Notes: generated by a model not told the origin, from the sequence alone. Positions 10,401 through 18,091 are shown, counted from the stretch's first letter. The stretch: 48,151 nucleotides of DNA from an uncultured Clostridia bacterium (GCA_947625805.1 CANQPT010000010.1:1-48151), one strand, 5' to 3'. Numbers and translations are program-made.

Positions 10401-11384
10401 TTCTCTGGAACGTGCTGTCTTTTCCGTAAAGCCCGGAAGCACAGGTCCCGCCGTGTCGATCTTTTCTTCCCATGTCAGCATGGGGTAGGGATCTCCGTCT
10501 GCAAAAGCACCGCCAAGCTGAGAGGCCGAAAGCGACTCAACTTCGGTAACGCCTTCTTTTTCATCGACAGCGCCGTCATTTTTCATGTAAAAGCAATTTG
10601 TTATGGCCTGTGACCTTGCGCGGCCAAGCACGGCACAGACATAATTACCGCTCTCTGCTGAATCGATAACGACTCCGGCATTATAGCAGTTTGCCAGCGT
10701 CGGAGAGGACGCCTGATGACCGCCTGTAACGCCGCCCACGGTAGCGGGTCCGGTCACTGTGCCGACGTTATAGCAGTTTTCCACAACGCCCGCACGGAAG
10801 TGTTGACCCGTAACGCCGCCGATATACCCGGTCGTTGCGGTAATAGAACCGGTATTGAAGCAGCTTTCAATTTTACACGTATTATTTACAGAACCAACCA
10901 CGCCGCCGACGTTACTGCCGCCGGTCACCGTCGCCCGGTTGCCGCAGTTTTCCACCGTGCCGCCGTTCAAGCAGCCGATAACGCCGCCGACATTCGACGA
11001 GCCGGTTACGCTGCCCTCTACCACCAGGTTCTTCACCGTGCCGCCCTTTACGTTTCCGAACAGTCCGACGTAAGTGCCGGAGGCGATATACAGTCCGCTG
11101 ATTACATGATATCCGCCGTCAAAAATTCCCTCAAAGGGAGCGGACGCGCACCCGACGGGCGTCCACGGATTATCTTTGCCGCCGAGGTCGATGTTGGTAT
11201 CCAGCTTGATCCGCTTGCCCGCATAGCTGCTGCCGCTGTTTACCTCGCCGGCAAACGCCAGAAACTCATCGGCGCCGGAGATGACGAGCACCTCTTCCGC
11301 CGCAAATACGGCGGCAGGCAGCATGGCGATTACCATCCATATCGCCAAAAAGCCCGCGATTATACGATTGGATTTTCTTTTCAT
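7452..11384 (-). CDS. Large cell-wall protein: GLUG-type repeats + alpha/alpha-barrel domain + Ig-like domain + GLUG-type repeats + Pro/Ser/Asp stalk + LPXTG-variant (SPQTG) anchor
   Basis: Signal peptide. Repeats such as 'GGTVKNLVVEGSVTGSSNVGGVIGCLNGGTVENC'. Central barrel (KATEWHRAVLAIKALSGDPTHFG...QGINGWIFGLISMDTE...DITAMAIQALAPYY) paralogous to 4191-5831. C-terminus SPSPQTGDTTHLSVYLFLMLVSGLAVIVLSVSGKRQKKR. Confidence 0.82.
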   Translation of the reverse strand: MKRKSNRIIAGFLAIWMVIAMLPAAVFAAEEVLVISGADEFLAFAGEVNSGSSYAGKRIKLDTNIDLGGKDNPWTPVGCASAPFEGIFDGGYHVISGLYIASGTYVGLFGNVKGGTVKNLVVEGSVTGSSNVGGVIGCLNGGTVENCGNRATVTGGSNVGGVVGSVNNTCKIESCFNTGSITATTGYIGGVTGQHFRAGVVENCYNVGTVTGPATVGGVTGGHQASSPTLANCYNAGVVIDSAESGNYVCAVLGRARSQAITNCFYMKNDGAVDEKEGVTEVESLSASQLGGAFADGDPYPMLTWEEKIDTAGPVLPGFTEKTARSRELADLIRGAINSAKAHNGVDSGTLLGNDTFLSGASSTETDWMALAMGRFGYYDVHGKYRHLIDDGNGYADYLAAMQAYIEKTYVEQNGILHSAKATEWHRAVLAIKALSGDPTHFGTYNGKSIDLIADGSYNCVLNGGPAKQGINGWIFGLISMDTEMFTVPKTAQYSREDFITEILKLQLSDGVGGNTYGGWVLSGAYGTRSDIDITAMAIQALAPYYNDSTVYTYTNTGSKEQRSVTVRQCVDEALDVLSSRMDPSGGFSSWGSKNVEGISQVLAALCSLGIDPGADARFVTSGGKTLLDGIKQFRLQDGGFCHTLGTGWNYMANDQATYALISYWRLENGMRALYDMRGNFTEEERAAIDKAVAAIAGLPDPSDPDYKAKIKEALEVLGTVPAGERRYVNNYSSLAAALDLIGGANKLDTNDPYAVCIKVTKQPNQQKYFEGDLFDPAGMEVTAAFSDGTEQTVSGYRCAPSSALTLDDKEITIVYGVLKTTVPITVEEKLPWKGSGTAEDPYLIGTEEELTAFAAQVNKGKNFANQTVALTANLDLSDVLWTPIGQSEKLAFAGTFDGQGFCIDNLYSSLGGLFGYAADSAVIQNVGVASGEIGRDAGYSSFFGGILGWSNGADVIHCWNGADITCGGYSGGVIGTVRGGESVVSGCLNRGCVTGPESSTHLGGIVGHLDTGHLVTIEDCCNLGDIIGGYSVSGIVGAMQDGPHTVARCYNAGSVKATTSNPNMSGRAGAVVGDSTRTKNTVENCYYLAGSCDEGGINQETGIQDTAIALTEAQMKDGTLLAALGDAFKADRYELVNGGYPLLLWQFTEEADAVDEVISLIDAIGEVTIDREDAIRAAREAYDTLDDQTLRALVTNYQTLTEAEEKLQALKDAAEPSDPDDPSNPSEPSKPTDPIDPSKPTDPSNPSDPSKPSDLSDPSDPSESGNLSGDSPSPQTGDTTHLSVYLFLMLVSGLAVIVLSVSGKRQKKR

Positions 11385-11644
11385 TTTTGGTTATCCTCCT
11401 CAATGAGAGTCTCACGGTTTAGAACTTTTTTCTTTTTTTCACGTATTGCTGTCAGCCGTATCTTTTTCATGTTCGGCTCTTTCAGTCCGGCGGCTTCCAA
11501 GGCTCTCGGCCAGGGACCGAGAAATGCTTTGATGCGGGATCTTGTCGCATGGTCGAAGTCCTCCTTTTTCGGCAGTCGTCCAAGTTCTTTTTGTTTTTCA
11601 CGCAGACGCTCTTCCGCCCAGAACTTCTTTTCCTCCGGCGTCAT
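11381..11644 (-). CDS. Small protein with homing-endonuclease-associated-repeat-like (HNH_repeat) motif
   Basis: MTPEEKKFWAEERLREKQKELGRLPKKEDFDHATRSRIKAFLGPWPRALEAAGLK. SD-like aggaggg lies just upstream on the minus strand. First gene after the riboswitch. Confidence 0.6.
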   Translation of the reverse strand: MTPEEKKFWAEERLREKQKELGRLPKKEDFDHATRSRIKAFLGPWPRALEAAGLKEPNMKKIRLTAIREKKKKVLNRETLIEEDNQK

Positions 11645-11668
11645 GAAATCCCTCCTAAAGCAAAATAC

Positions 11669-11699
11669 TCTTTCAACCCTACGTTTGGGTTGAAAGAGT
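11669..11699 (-). promoter_or_regulatory. Leader hairpin upstream of the first operon gene
   Basis: CTCTTTCAACCC ... GGGTTGAAAGAG, perfect 12-bp stem with 7-nt loop, between the riboswitch and the start at 11644. Confidence 0.45.
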
Positions 11700-11740
11700 G
11701 CAACAGATTGTCTGCGAACCGGGAAACGTTTTTCCCGCAT

Positions 11741-11794
11741 AAAAAAGAGTGCAGACGAAAAGCCGGAAGTTCGGCGTAAATCGGTTGCACTCTT
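11741..11794 (-). terminator. Probable intrinsic terminator in the riboswitch expression platform
   Basis: Minus strand: AAGAGTGCA ... GCCGAACTTCCGGC ... TGCACTCTTTTTTAT. Stem AAGAGTGCA/TGCACTCTT followed by a U-run. Confidence 0.6.
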
Positions 11795-11825
11795 CTCACC
11801 AAAGCGGTGGTAAACCTTCAAAAAC

Positions 11826-12003
11826 ACGGCAGATATCCTGACTTATGACACAGCGGCGGATAACACCGCAAAAGAGCATTCCTTCTCAAAGCGCAAGACG
11901 CTCCAATGGATTTCATGCTCTGTCTGGTCAAATACAGTAATGGCGGTTGTTCCGGATTCGAACCGGATTTCCTTTTAATCTACTCAGCTCACAACTTTTC
12001 AAA
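11826..12003 (-). ncRNA. Cobalamin riboswitch
   Basis: Minus strand reads AAAAGGAAATCCGGTTCGAATCCGGAACAACCGCCATTACTGTA...CATAAGTCAGGATATCTGCCGTG. This matches the conserved class layout (GGGAA..CCGGTG..AATCCGG..CCGCxACTGT...AAGTCAGGAnACCTGCC). Confidence 0.88.
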
Positions 12004-12176
12004 CCGTATTTTCAATATTCAATTTATATAATAGAATTTTAGCATAATTTTGCAAAAAAGTCAAGTGAGCTTGATGACAAAAATCCGACACATAACGGAG
12101 GGTGAATTTCCAAAGTAAATTCCTCTGTGGCATTCACCAAATGCACAAAAATTTTTTGATTTTTGCTCTGAGGGGA

Positions 12177-12205
12177 TTGACATTTTGTTCGGAATGAAAT
12201 ATACT
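12177..12205 (+). promoter_or_regulatory. Sigma-A-type promoter upstream of an apparently non-coding segment
   Basis: TTGACA (12177-12182), 17-bp spacer, TATACT (12200-12205). Confidence 0.55.
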
Positions 12206-12321
12206 ATCCGAGGAAGACCTTGCGTTAATAGTCGCCGTCCATTTATGCAGTCGGGGATTCACTTGCGTGAGGCCTTCTCTTTCGCGTTCTACCCGAACCG
12301 CTCTTTTTTCGGAAAACTGTC

Positions 12322-12349
12322 TTGACAATTCACAAAAAAATGCTATAAT
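12322..12349 (+). promoter_or_regulatory. Sigma-A-type promoter for tRNA-Gly
   Basis: TTGACA (12322-12327), 16-bp spacer, TATAAT (12344-12349), 15 bp before the tRNA. Confidence 0.7.
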
Positions 12350-12363
12350 AGAATGGTAAGTAT

Positions 12364-12437
12364 GCAGATGTAGTTCAGTGGCAGAACATCAGCTTCCCAA
12401 GCTGAATATGCGGGTTCGATTCCCGTCATCTGCTCCA
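12364..12437 (+). tRNA. tRNA-Gly (anticodon CCC), CCA encoded
   Basis: Cloverleaf: acceptor GCAGATG/CATCTGC, anticodon arm TCAGC-TTCCCAA-GCTGA, T-arm GCGGG-TTCGATT-CCCGT, 3' TCCA. Confidence 0.95.
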
Positions 12438-12481
12438 GTCCCGGAGAATAACCCGGGATTTTTGTTTACTCAGAGGAACAG

Positions 12482-13384
12482 ATGAAACACGAAATACCGG
12501 AATTCTTGCATCGTGCATTGATCGATCAGTACGGCGGGCAGATTGCCGCGCGTATTATGCAGGGGTATGCCTGCAAGCGGGCGGTGAGTGCGCGGGTCAA
12601 TACGCTCAAAACCACGCCTGCCGATCTGCGGGCGGCCCTTGCAGGCGCGGGAATAGAATCGCGCCCGGTGGCTTGGAGCGATCAGGCGCTGATCTTATCG
12701 GATACGGACGAGCGGGCGGTCGCCCCAACCGAGGCGTATGAAAGCGGTGCGCTCTATCTGCAAAGCCTGTCCTCCATGCTGCCCGTGACCGTGCTGGGGG
12801 CGAGGGCAGGGGAGAATATCTTAGACATGGCGGCCGCCCCGGGCGGCAAGACCACACAGATTGCCGCTCTTACCGAAAACCGTGCGCTGATCACCGCTTG
12901 TGAGAAAAATCCGGTGCGGGCCGAGCGTCTCAAATACAATATCCGCAAGTTGGGCGCACGGGGGATCAACGTGATGGTGCAGGACGCCGGACGGCTGGAT
13001 CCTCTGTTTGTTTTTGACCGGATCTTACTCGACGCGCCTTGCAGCGGAAGCGGTACGATCGACCTTGGCGGCGGCCGCCCGCCTGCCATTACCCCGGAAC
13101 TGGTCGAGCGCTCTGAGCGAACCCAGCGTGCGCTATTGCGCGCAGCTGTTTCCCATCTTCGGCCGGGCGGGGAGATGGTCTATTCTACCTGTTCGGTGCT
13201 CGCGGGCGAAAACGAGGAGGCAGTGCGCACTCTGACCGATCGGGGCAAAGCAGAACTTGTGCCCCTTGACCTTTCGCGTTTCGAGGGCGTTCCGCTGCTG
13301 CCCACGTCCCTTCCCGGCACGGTCTGCGTCTGCCCGGACGGACAGTATGAGGGGTTTTTCATCGCAAAGTTGAGAAAAAAGTAA
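12482..13384 (+). CDS. NOL1/NOP2/sun (RsmB/RsmF-type) RNA cytosine-C5 methyltransferase
   Basis: ILDMAAAPGGKTTQIA, FDRILLDAPCSGSGTI and MVYSTCSVLAGENE motifs. Confidence 0.9.
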   Translation: MKHEIPEFLHRALIDQYGGQIAARIMQGYACKRAVSARVNTLKTTPADLRAALAGAGIESRPVAWSDQALILSDTDERAVAPTEAYESGALYLQSLSSMLPVTVLGARAGENILDMAAAPGGKTTQIAALTENRALITACEKNPVRAERLKYNIRKLGARGINVMVQDAGRLDPLFVFDRILLDAPCSGSGTIDLGGGRPPAITPELVERSERTQRALLRAAVSHLRPGGEMVYSTCSVLAGENEEAVRTLTDRGKAELVPLDLSRFEGVPLLPTSLPGTVCVCPDGQYEGFFIAKLRKK

Positions 13385-13437
13385 GAAATTGTCAATTTTT
13401 CCGATTGCTTTCACCTTTCTCTCTTATCTCTTCACAC

Positions 13438-13474
13438 AAAAAAGGTGCCATTGCTTTGGCAATGACACCTTTTT
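13438..13474. terminator. Bidirectional intrinsic terminator between the methyltransferase and rplL
   Basis: AAAAAAGGTGCCATTGC TTTG GCAATGACACCTTTTT: stem flanked by an A-run and a T-run. Confidence 0.85.
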
Positions 13475-13493
13475 GTAATACCGTTTGGGTGAA

Positions 13494-13871
13494 TTACTTG
13501 AGTTCGACAGAAGCGCCGGCAGCCTCGAGCTGAGCCTTGATTGCCTCTGCGTCTTCCTTGCTTGCGCCTTCCTTGACAGCCTTGGGAGCGCTCTCAACCA
13601 GTTCTTTCGCATCCTTGAGGCCCAGACCCGTGATTTCGCGGACAGCCTTGATGACGTCCAGTTTCTTGTCGCCTACTGCGGCAAGCACTACGTCAAACTC
13701 GGTCTTCTCCTCAGCGGCTGCATCGGGAGCGGCAACGCCGCCTGCAACTGCAACGGGAGCGGCGGCGGATACGCCGAACTCCTCCTCTAATGCCTTTACG
13801 AGATCGTTCATCTCGAGAATGGTCAAACCTTTGATCTCTTCCAGAATCGAAAGTGCCTTTTCACTTGCCAT
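13494..13871 (-). CDS. rplL: 50S ribosomal protein L7/L12
   Basis: [45 protein letters not shown]...[39 protein letters not shown]. Confidence 0.98.
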   Translation of the reverse strand: MASEKALSILEEIKGLTILEMNDLVKALEEEFGVSAAAPVAVAGGVAAPDAAAEEKTEFDVVLAAVGDKKLDVIKAVREITGLGLKDAKELVESAPKAVKEGASKEDAEAIKAQLEAAGASVELK

Positions 13872-13919
13872 TTTCTGTTTCCTCCGTTTCAAATTACGAA
13901 ATTAAAATATGTGTTGCCG

Positions 13920-14441
13920 TTATTGCGCGGCGGCTTGCGCGGCGGGCTCTTCCCCGCTCTTGTCGATGATCGCCTGAAGGGCATATGCAAGATTGTAAAG
14001 CGGACTGCGCATGCTGCCCATGATCTTGCAGATCATCGTATCCTTGGAAGGTATGCTTGCGATTTCGTTCACAGCGCTTGCGTCGATTACGCCGCCGTCG
14101 ATAAATCCGCCCTTGATCTCAAAGGTTTCCACCTTTTCGGCGTATTCTTTAAGGATCTTCGCGGGAGCGACGGGGTCGGCAGCGCTGACTGCGAGAGCGG
14201 TCATTCCATTGAGCTGTGCGCTGAAATCATAACCTGCCGCTTCGCAGGCACGGCCGATGATCGAGTTCTTGTAGACCTTGTATTCTACCCCCGCTTCACG
14301 CAGAGCGGCGCGCATCTTGGTGTCGTCCTCTACGCTGATGCCGGCATAGCCTACCAGAACTCCCGCCTGTGCCTCCTTCACCTTTTGGGCGAGATCGTCG
14401 ACGATTACCTTCTTGGATTCAAGAATTTTTGCACTCGGCAT
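13920..14441 (-). CDS. rplJ: 50S ribosomal protein L10
   Basis: MPSAKILESKKVIVDDLAQKVKEAQAGVLVGYAGISVEDDTKMRAALREAGVEYKVYKNS; immediately upstream of rplL. Confidence 0.97.
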   Translation of the reverse strand: MPSAKILESKKVIVDDLAQKVKEAQAGVLVGYAGISVEDDTKMRAALREAGVEYKVYKNSIIGRACEAAGYDFSAQLNGMTALAVSAADPVAPAKILKEYAEKVETFEIKGGFIDGGVIDASAVNEIASIPSKDTMICKIMGSMRSPLYNLAYALQAIIDKSGEEPAAQAAAQ

Positions 14442-14610
14442 TCTTCTTTCACCTCCAACGGTATTCGGAAAAACAAAAACTTTCTTTCCGGACACGGTAC
14501 CCGAAAAGAAAGCACAAAAATACTTTGATCGTTTCTCCTCGGCAGGAAAGCGTTCGCTTTTACCGTAACCTGCTGTCTTTGGATTTCCGACGGCTATTGT
14601 ATCACAGTTT
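14442..14610 (-). promoter_or_regulatory. Probable L10 leader (autoregulatory 5' UTR) of rplJL
   Basis: Position upstream of rplJ with no ORF of its own and inverted-repeat potential. Assigned by location; no structural match computed. Confidence 0.35.
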
Positions 14611-14783
14611 TTCTCCTCTGTCAAGGGGGAAAAATGAAATTTTTTACAATCCGCGGAAAAGCCGTTTTTCCCGCTCGGCGCAAAGGGCGTTTTTTTATCA
14701 AATTATTTTGTAAAATACCGTTGATTTTTTCGCGCTTTTATGGTACTATGAAGATACTAAGTTACAGGAGCGTGAAAGGAAAC

Positions 14784-17606
14784 ATGAAAAAATTCATTTC
14801 CGTGCTTGCAATCTGTGCCATGCTGCTCAGTATGTTTGCGGTTTGCTCAAGCGCGGCAACCCCTGCGGGTCTGAAGGATTCCGGTATTGACTATACCGAA
14901 TCCACCAAGACCATTGCCAACCCCATGACGGGTTATCCCGCCACACCCTTTGTTTATCCGGAGCCGGGCAAGGGTATTCCCGTGCGCAATGACACCGGAT
15001 TTCAGCATTACTTCATCGATATGAAGTTCTTTTCCGGCGGATATACCATGATGAAGGTCGATGAGAACGGCGAAATCGTCATGGAGCCGAAATACGATGA
15101 AAACGGCAATCCTCTTTTGGACGAAAACGGGAAACAGGTCTACGGCCCGATCTACGGCACCGGTCAGGAATTTCAGAAATTTCCGCTGAACGAAGAGCAG
15201 AAAGCCCAGCGCATGAGCAACAACGGCAGTATCAAGTGGGAATGGGCAAACGGCAGTCGCAACACCGGCGGCGGCGAGGATATTCCGCTGGACGAGCCGA
15301 CAATCAACTCCATTCGCGCAACTCTTGAGAATCTGCGCAAGAACGGCGGCACTTGCTTAATTCGTCCCGAATATGCCGCCGACGCAAGCCAGTACAGCGA
15401 GCCCTACGACTTTGAGATTCTGATGACTCACGTAAAGCAGCTTGCCGAGATCATCACCGAGTACAGCGACGTGGTCGGCGGTGTTGAGGTCGGTACCATC
15501 GGCCCCTACGGTGAGATGTGGGGAAGCCCTTACTGCGGTGCGAAAGAATCCAAAGAGATTATCAGCACTTATATCAACAATACACCGGATACCGTCAAGT
15601 TCATGGTGCGTACGCCCGGTTACATTCTGAACTTCCTTTGCGATGACGCAAACAACGACACCGGTACGGTCTATCTGAAGGACGGCTCCAAGAAGACCAT
15701 ATTCCTGGGCGGCGAGGGAAACATCGCCAAGTTGATCGATCTGCTTCCCTGCGACAATCTGCGGGATATGACCCCGGAATTCGTGCAGCGTCTGGCTATG
15801 TTCAACGATGGTTATATGCTGACCGGCGGCGACACCGGAACATGGGGCATCATGTCCCGTTCGGACGGCGTCAAATGGCTTGAGTGGGCGGCATACAACG
15901 GCTACTACGGCGGTGAATACGGCTCGGGTCCCCGCCCCGCGGACACCATCTGGCTGCCGGAGAACGCCCTGCCCGAGATGTACCGCACCCACGTTTCCTA
16001 TATCCACGGCAACGTCTACCGCTCGACTATGGACAGCGTCTGTACCTGGAACGGAATCAAGAAATCAAACCATGACGAGGCGCAAAAGTACGTCAACGAG
16101 TGGGTCGAGGCGTCCAAGACCATCACGGAAAACGATCCCGTCGGCGCGGTGATGGATCCTGCCACGGTCGAGATCGTCGACAATTCGGACGGCACCGCTA
16201 CCATTAACTTCACGAAGATCGGCTACGACCAGATTCCCTTTACCGAGGAACTTGCCAAGCTCGCAACCCGCGCGGACGTGTCGGCCTACTACGGCTACAG
16301 CTGCTATACCTTTATCCACAACCACATGGGCTACGTGTTCGTGGTGCGCAAGTCTGAGCTGACTCCTACCATCTCCAAGGGCGGACTCTTGCAGATGAAC
16401 GTTTCCATCGAGAACACCGGCTTCGGCAACTGCGTGCAGGATAAGGTGGCACAACTTCTGCTGGTCAAGGACGGCAAAGAGGTCGAGTGCATCGATTTGG
16501 ACGATCGTGTCAATCCCAATGCCTGGTACACCCAGGAGGTCTCCGACTTCACCATCGAATGTAAGATCGCAAGCACGCTGGAGGCAGGCGATTACGACGT
16601 CTACCTGCGTGTGTGCAACGTGACAAACGACGGAAAGCCCAACACCAAGACCTGCGTACAGTTTTCCAACAACGGCGGCATATACGACAAAACCTTGAAT
16701 GCAAACCGCTTAGGCTCCTTCACTCTGGCCGCAACTCTGGAAAGCACTGTGGAGAAGTCTGCTCAGAGTCCTGCCTGCAAGACCCATACGTTCGGCGAAT
16801 GGACCACTTCTCTTGAATCCAACTGCGTCGCGATAGGCAGCGAGAAACGCACCTGCACGGTCTGCGGCTTCTACGAGCACAGACTGACCGACGCGCACCT
16901 TATTGATCCTCTCTGGACCATCGACAAACAGGCGACCAACAGGGCGTTCGGCAGCAAGAGCCATCACTGTCTGCGCGGCTGCGGCTATACTACGGACGTG
17001 ACTCCGATCCCGATGATGAAGGATATTGATAAACAATTCCCCGACGTTGCGCAGGGCAAGTGGTATTACGAAGCAATACGGTATGCGGTCAACACCAAAC
17101 TGTTCAACGGCGTATCGGAAACGGAATTCAAACCCAACAACGTCATGAATCGCGGTATGCTGGTCAGCGTGCTTTACCGTATGGAGGGCAGCCCGTTCGT
17201 GAGTGCGAAGGACAACACCTTTAAGGACGTTGCCGCCGGTAAGTATTATACCGACGCGGTGATCTGGGCGTCTACCAACGAGATCGTCAACGGTACCGGC
17301 GAGGGCGTGTTCTCTCCCACCAACAACATCACCCGTGAGCAGATGGCGGCCATTCTCTACCGCTACGCGCAGTACAAGGGCTTTGATACAAGCAAGAGCG
17401 CCAACCTGAATTCCTTCCCGGATGGCGGCAAGACTTCCAATTACGCCAAGGAAGCGCTGTCATGGGCCAATGCGGCAGAGCTGATCACCGGTACTTCCGC
17501 AGGTGCGGGAAGCCCGGTCACCCTGAATCCCAAGGGCTCGGCCACCCGCGCACAGGTTGCGACCATTCTCATGCGATTTGAAACCACCATCGCAACCCAC
17601 AGCTAA
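14784..17606 (+). CDS. Secreted S-layer-anchored protein, DUF4874/DUF4832-like (glycosidase-like) with C-terminal SLH domains
   Basis: Signal peptide MKKFISVLAICAMLLSMFAVCSSAA. 'MTGYPATPFVYPEPGKGIPVRND' and a barrel-like region. Three SLH repeats (FPDVAQGKWYYEAIRYAVNTKLFNGVSETEF..., FKDVAAGKYYTDAVIWASTNEIVNG..., FPDGGKTSNYAKEALSWANAAELITG). Confidence 0.8.
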   Translation: MKKFISVLAICAMLLSMFAVCSSAATPAGLKDSGIDYTESTKTIANPMTGYPATPFVYPEPGKGIPVRNDTGFQHYFIDMKFFSGGYTMMKVDENGEIVMEPKYDENGNPLLDENGKQVYGPIYGTGQEFQKFPLNEEQKAQRMSNNGSIKWEWANGSRNTGGGEDIPLDEPTINSIRATLENLRKNGGTCLIRPEYAADASQYSEPYDFEILMTHVKQLAEIITEYSDVVGGVEVGTIGPYGEMWGSPYCGAKESKEIISTYINNTPDTVKFMVRTPGYILNFLCDDANNDTGTVYLKDGSKKTIFLGGEGNIAKLIDLLPCDNLRDMTPEFVQRLAMFNDGYMLTGGDTGTWGIMSRSDGVKWLEWAAYNGYYGGEYGSGPRPADTIWLPENALPEMYRTHVSYIHGNVYRSTMDSVCTWNGIKKSNHDEAQKYVNEWVEASKTITENDPVGAVMDPATVEIVDNSDGTATINFTKIGYDQIPFTEELAKLATRADVSAYYGYSCYTFIHNHMGYVFVVRKSELTPTISKGGLLQMNVSIENTGFGNCVQDKVAQLLLVKDGKEVECIDLDDRVNPNAWYTQEVSDFTIECKIASTLEAGDYDVYLRVCNVTNDGKPNTKTCVQFSNNGGIYDKTLNANRLGSFTLAATLESTVEKSAQSPACKTHTFGEWTTSLESNCVAIGSEKRTCTVCGFYEHRLTDAHLIDPLWTIDKQATNRAFGSKSHHCLRGCGYTTDVTPIPMMKDIDKQFPDVAQGKWYYEAIRYAVNTKLFNGVSETEFKPNNVMNRGMLVSVLYRMEGSPFVSAKDNTFKDVAAGKYYTDAVIWASTNEIVNGTGEGVFSPTNNITREQMAAILYRYAQYKGFDTSKSANLNSFPDGGKTSNYAKEALSWANAAELITGTSAGAGSPVTLNPKGSATRAQVATILMRFETTIATHS

Positions 17607-17615
17607 ATAAAAAAA

Positions 17616-17647
17616 CATCCGAAGGGTCGTCCTTCGGATGTTTTTTT
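17616..17647. terminator. Intrinsic terminator shared by two convergent genes
   Basis: CATCCGAAGG GTCGT CCTTCGGATG flanked by an A-run and TTTTTTT. Confidence 0.9.
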
Positions 17648-18005
17648 ATTTGTTGATTTGTTTTTTAATGGCCTCGAAAGCAGCGTCGCTGATGACGTGC
17701 TCCATTCGGCAGGCGTCCTCGCTTGCCGTATCGGGATTCACCCCCAGCCCGACAAGAAAGGCGGTTAGGGTGGTATGTCGATCGTATATTTTGGATGCTA
17801 CCTCACGGCCTACCTCGGTCAAATAGAGGGATCCGTCCCCATCCACGGTCAGGTATCCTCCGCTTTTGAGCAGTCCAACCGCACGGCTGACGCTCGGCTT
17901 GGAAAAGCCCATGTGTTCCGCCACGTTCAGAGAGCGTACCGGCCCGCGTTTGGAAAGCACGTAAATGGTTTCGAGGTACATTTCCCCGGATTCCTGCAAA
18001 TGCAT
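17646..18005 (-). CDS. DtxR/MntR-family metal-dependent transcriptional regulator
   Basis: MHLQESGEMYLETIYVLSKRGPVRSLNVAEHMGFSKPSVSRAVGLLKSGGYLTVDGDGSLYLTEVGREVASKIYDRH: family-typical HTH plus metal-binding start. Confidence 0.88.
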   Translation of the reverse strand: MHLQESGEMYLETIYVLSKRGPVRSLNVAEHMGFSKPSVSRAVGLLKSGGYLTVDGDGSLYLTEVGREVASKIYDRHTTLTAFLVGLGVNPDTASEDACRMEHVISDAAFEAIKKQINK

Positions 18006-18091
18006 CTTTTTCCTCCTTACAAGAAGTTGATCTTATCATAACATAGAAAGCCGTTTTTTTCAAGCATTCTTTTGTAATCTTTGCATAAAAA

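Noticed and set aside
12134-12328. 64-aa minus-strand ORF upstream of tRNA-Gly
   Set aside because: Overlaps two plus-strand promoters; translation has no family features.
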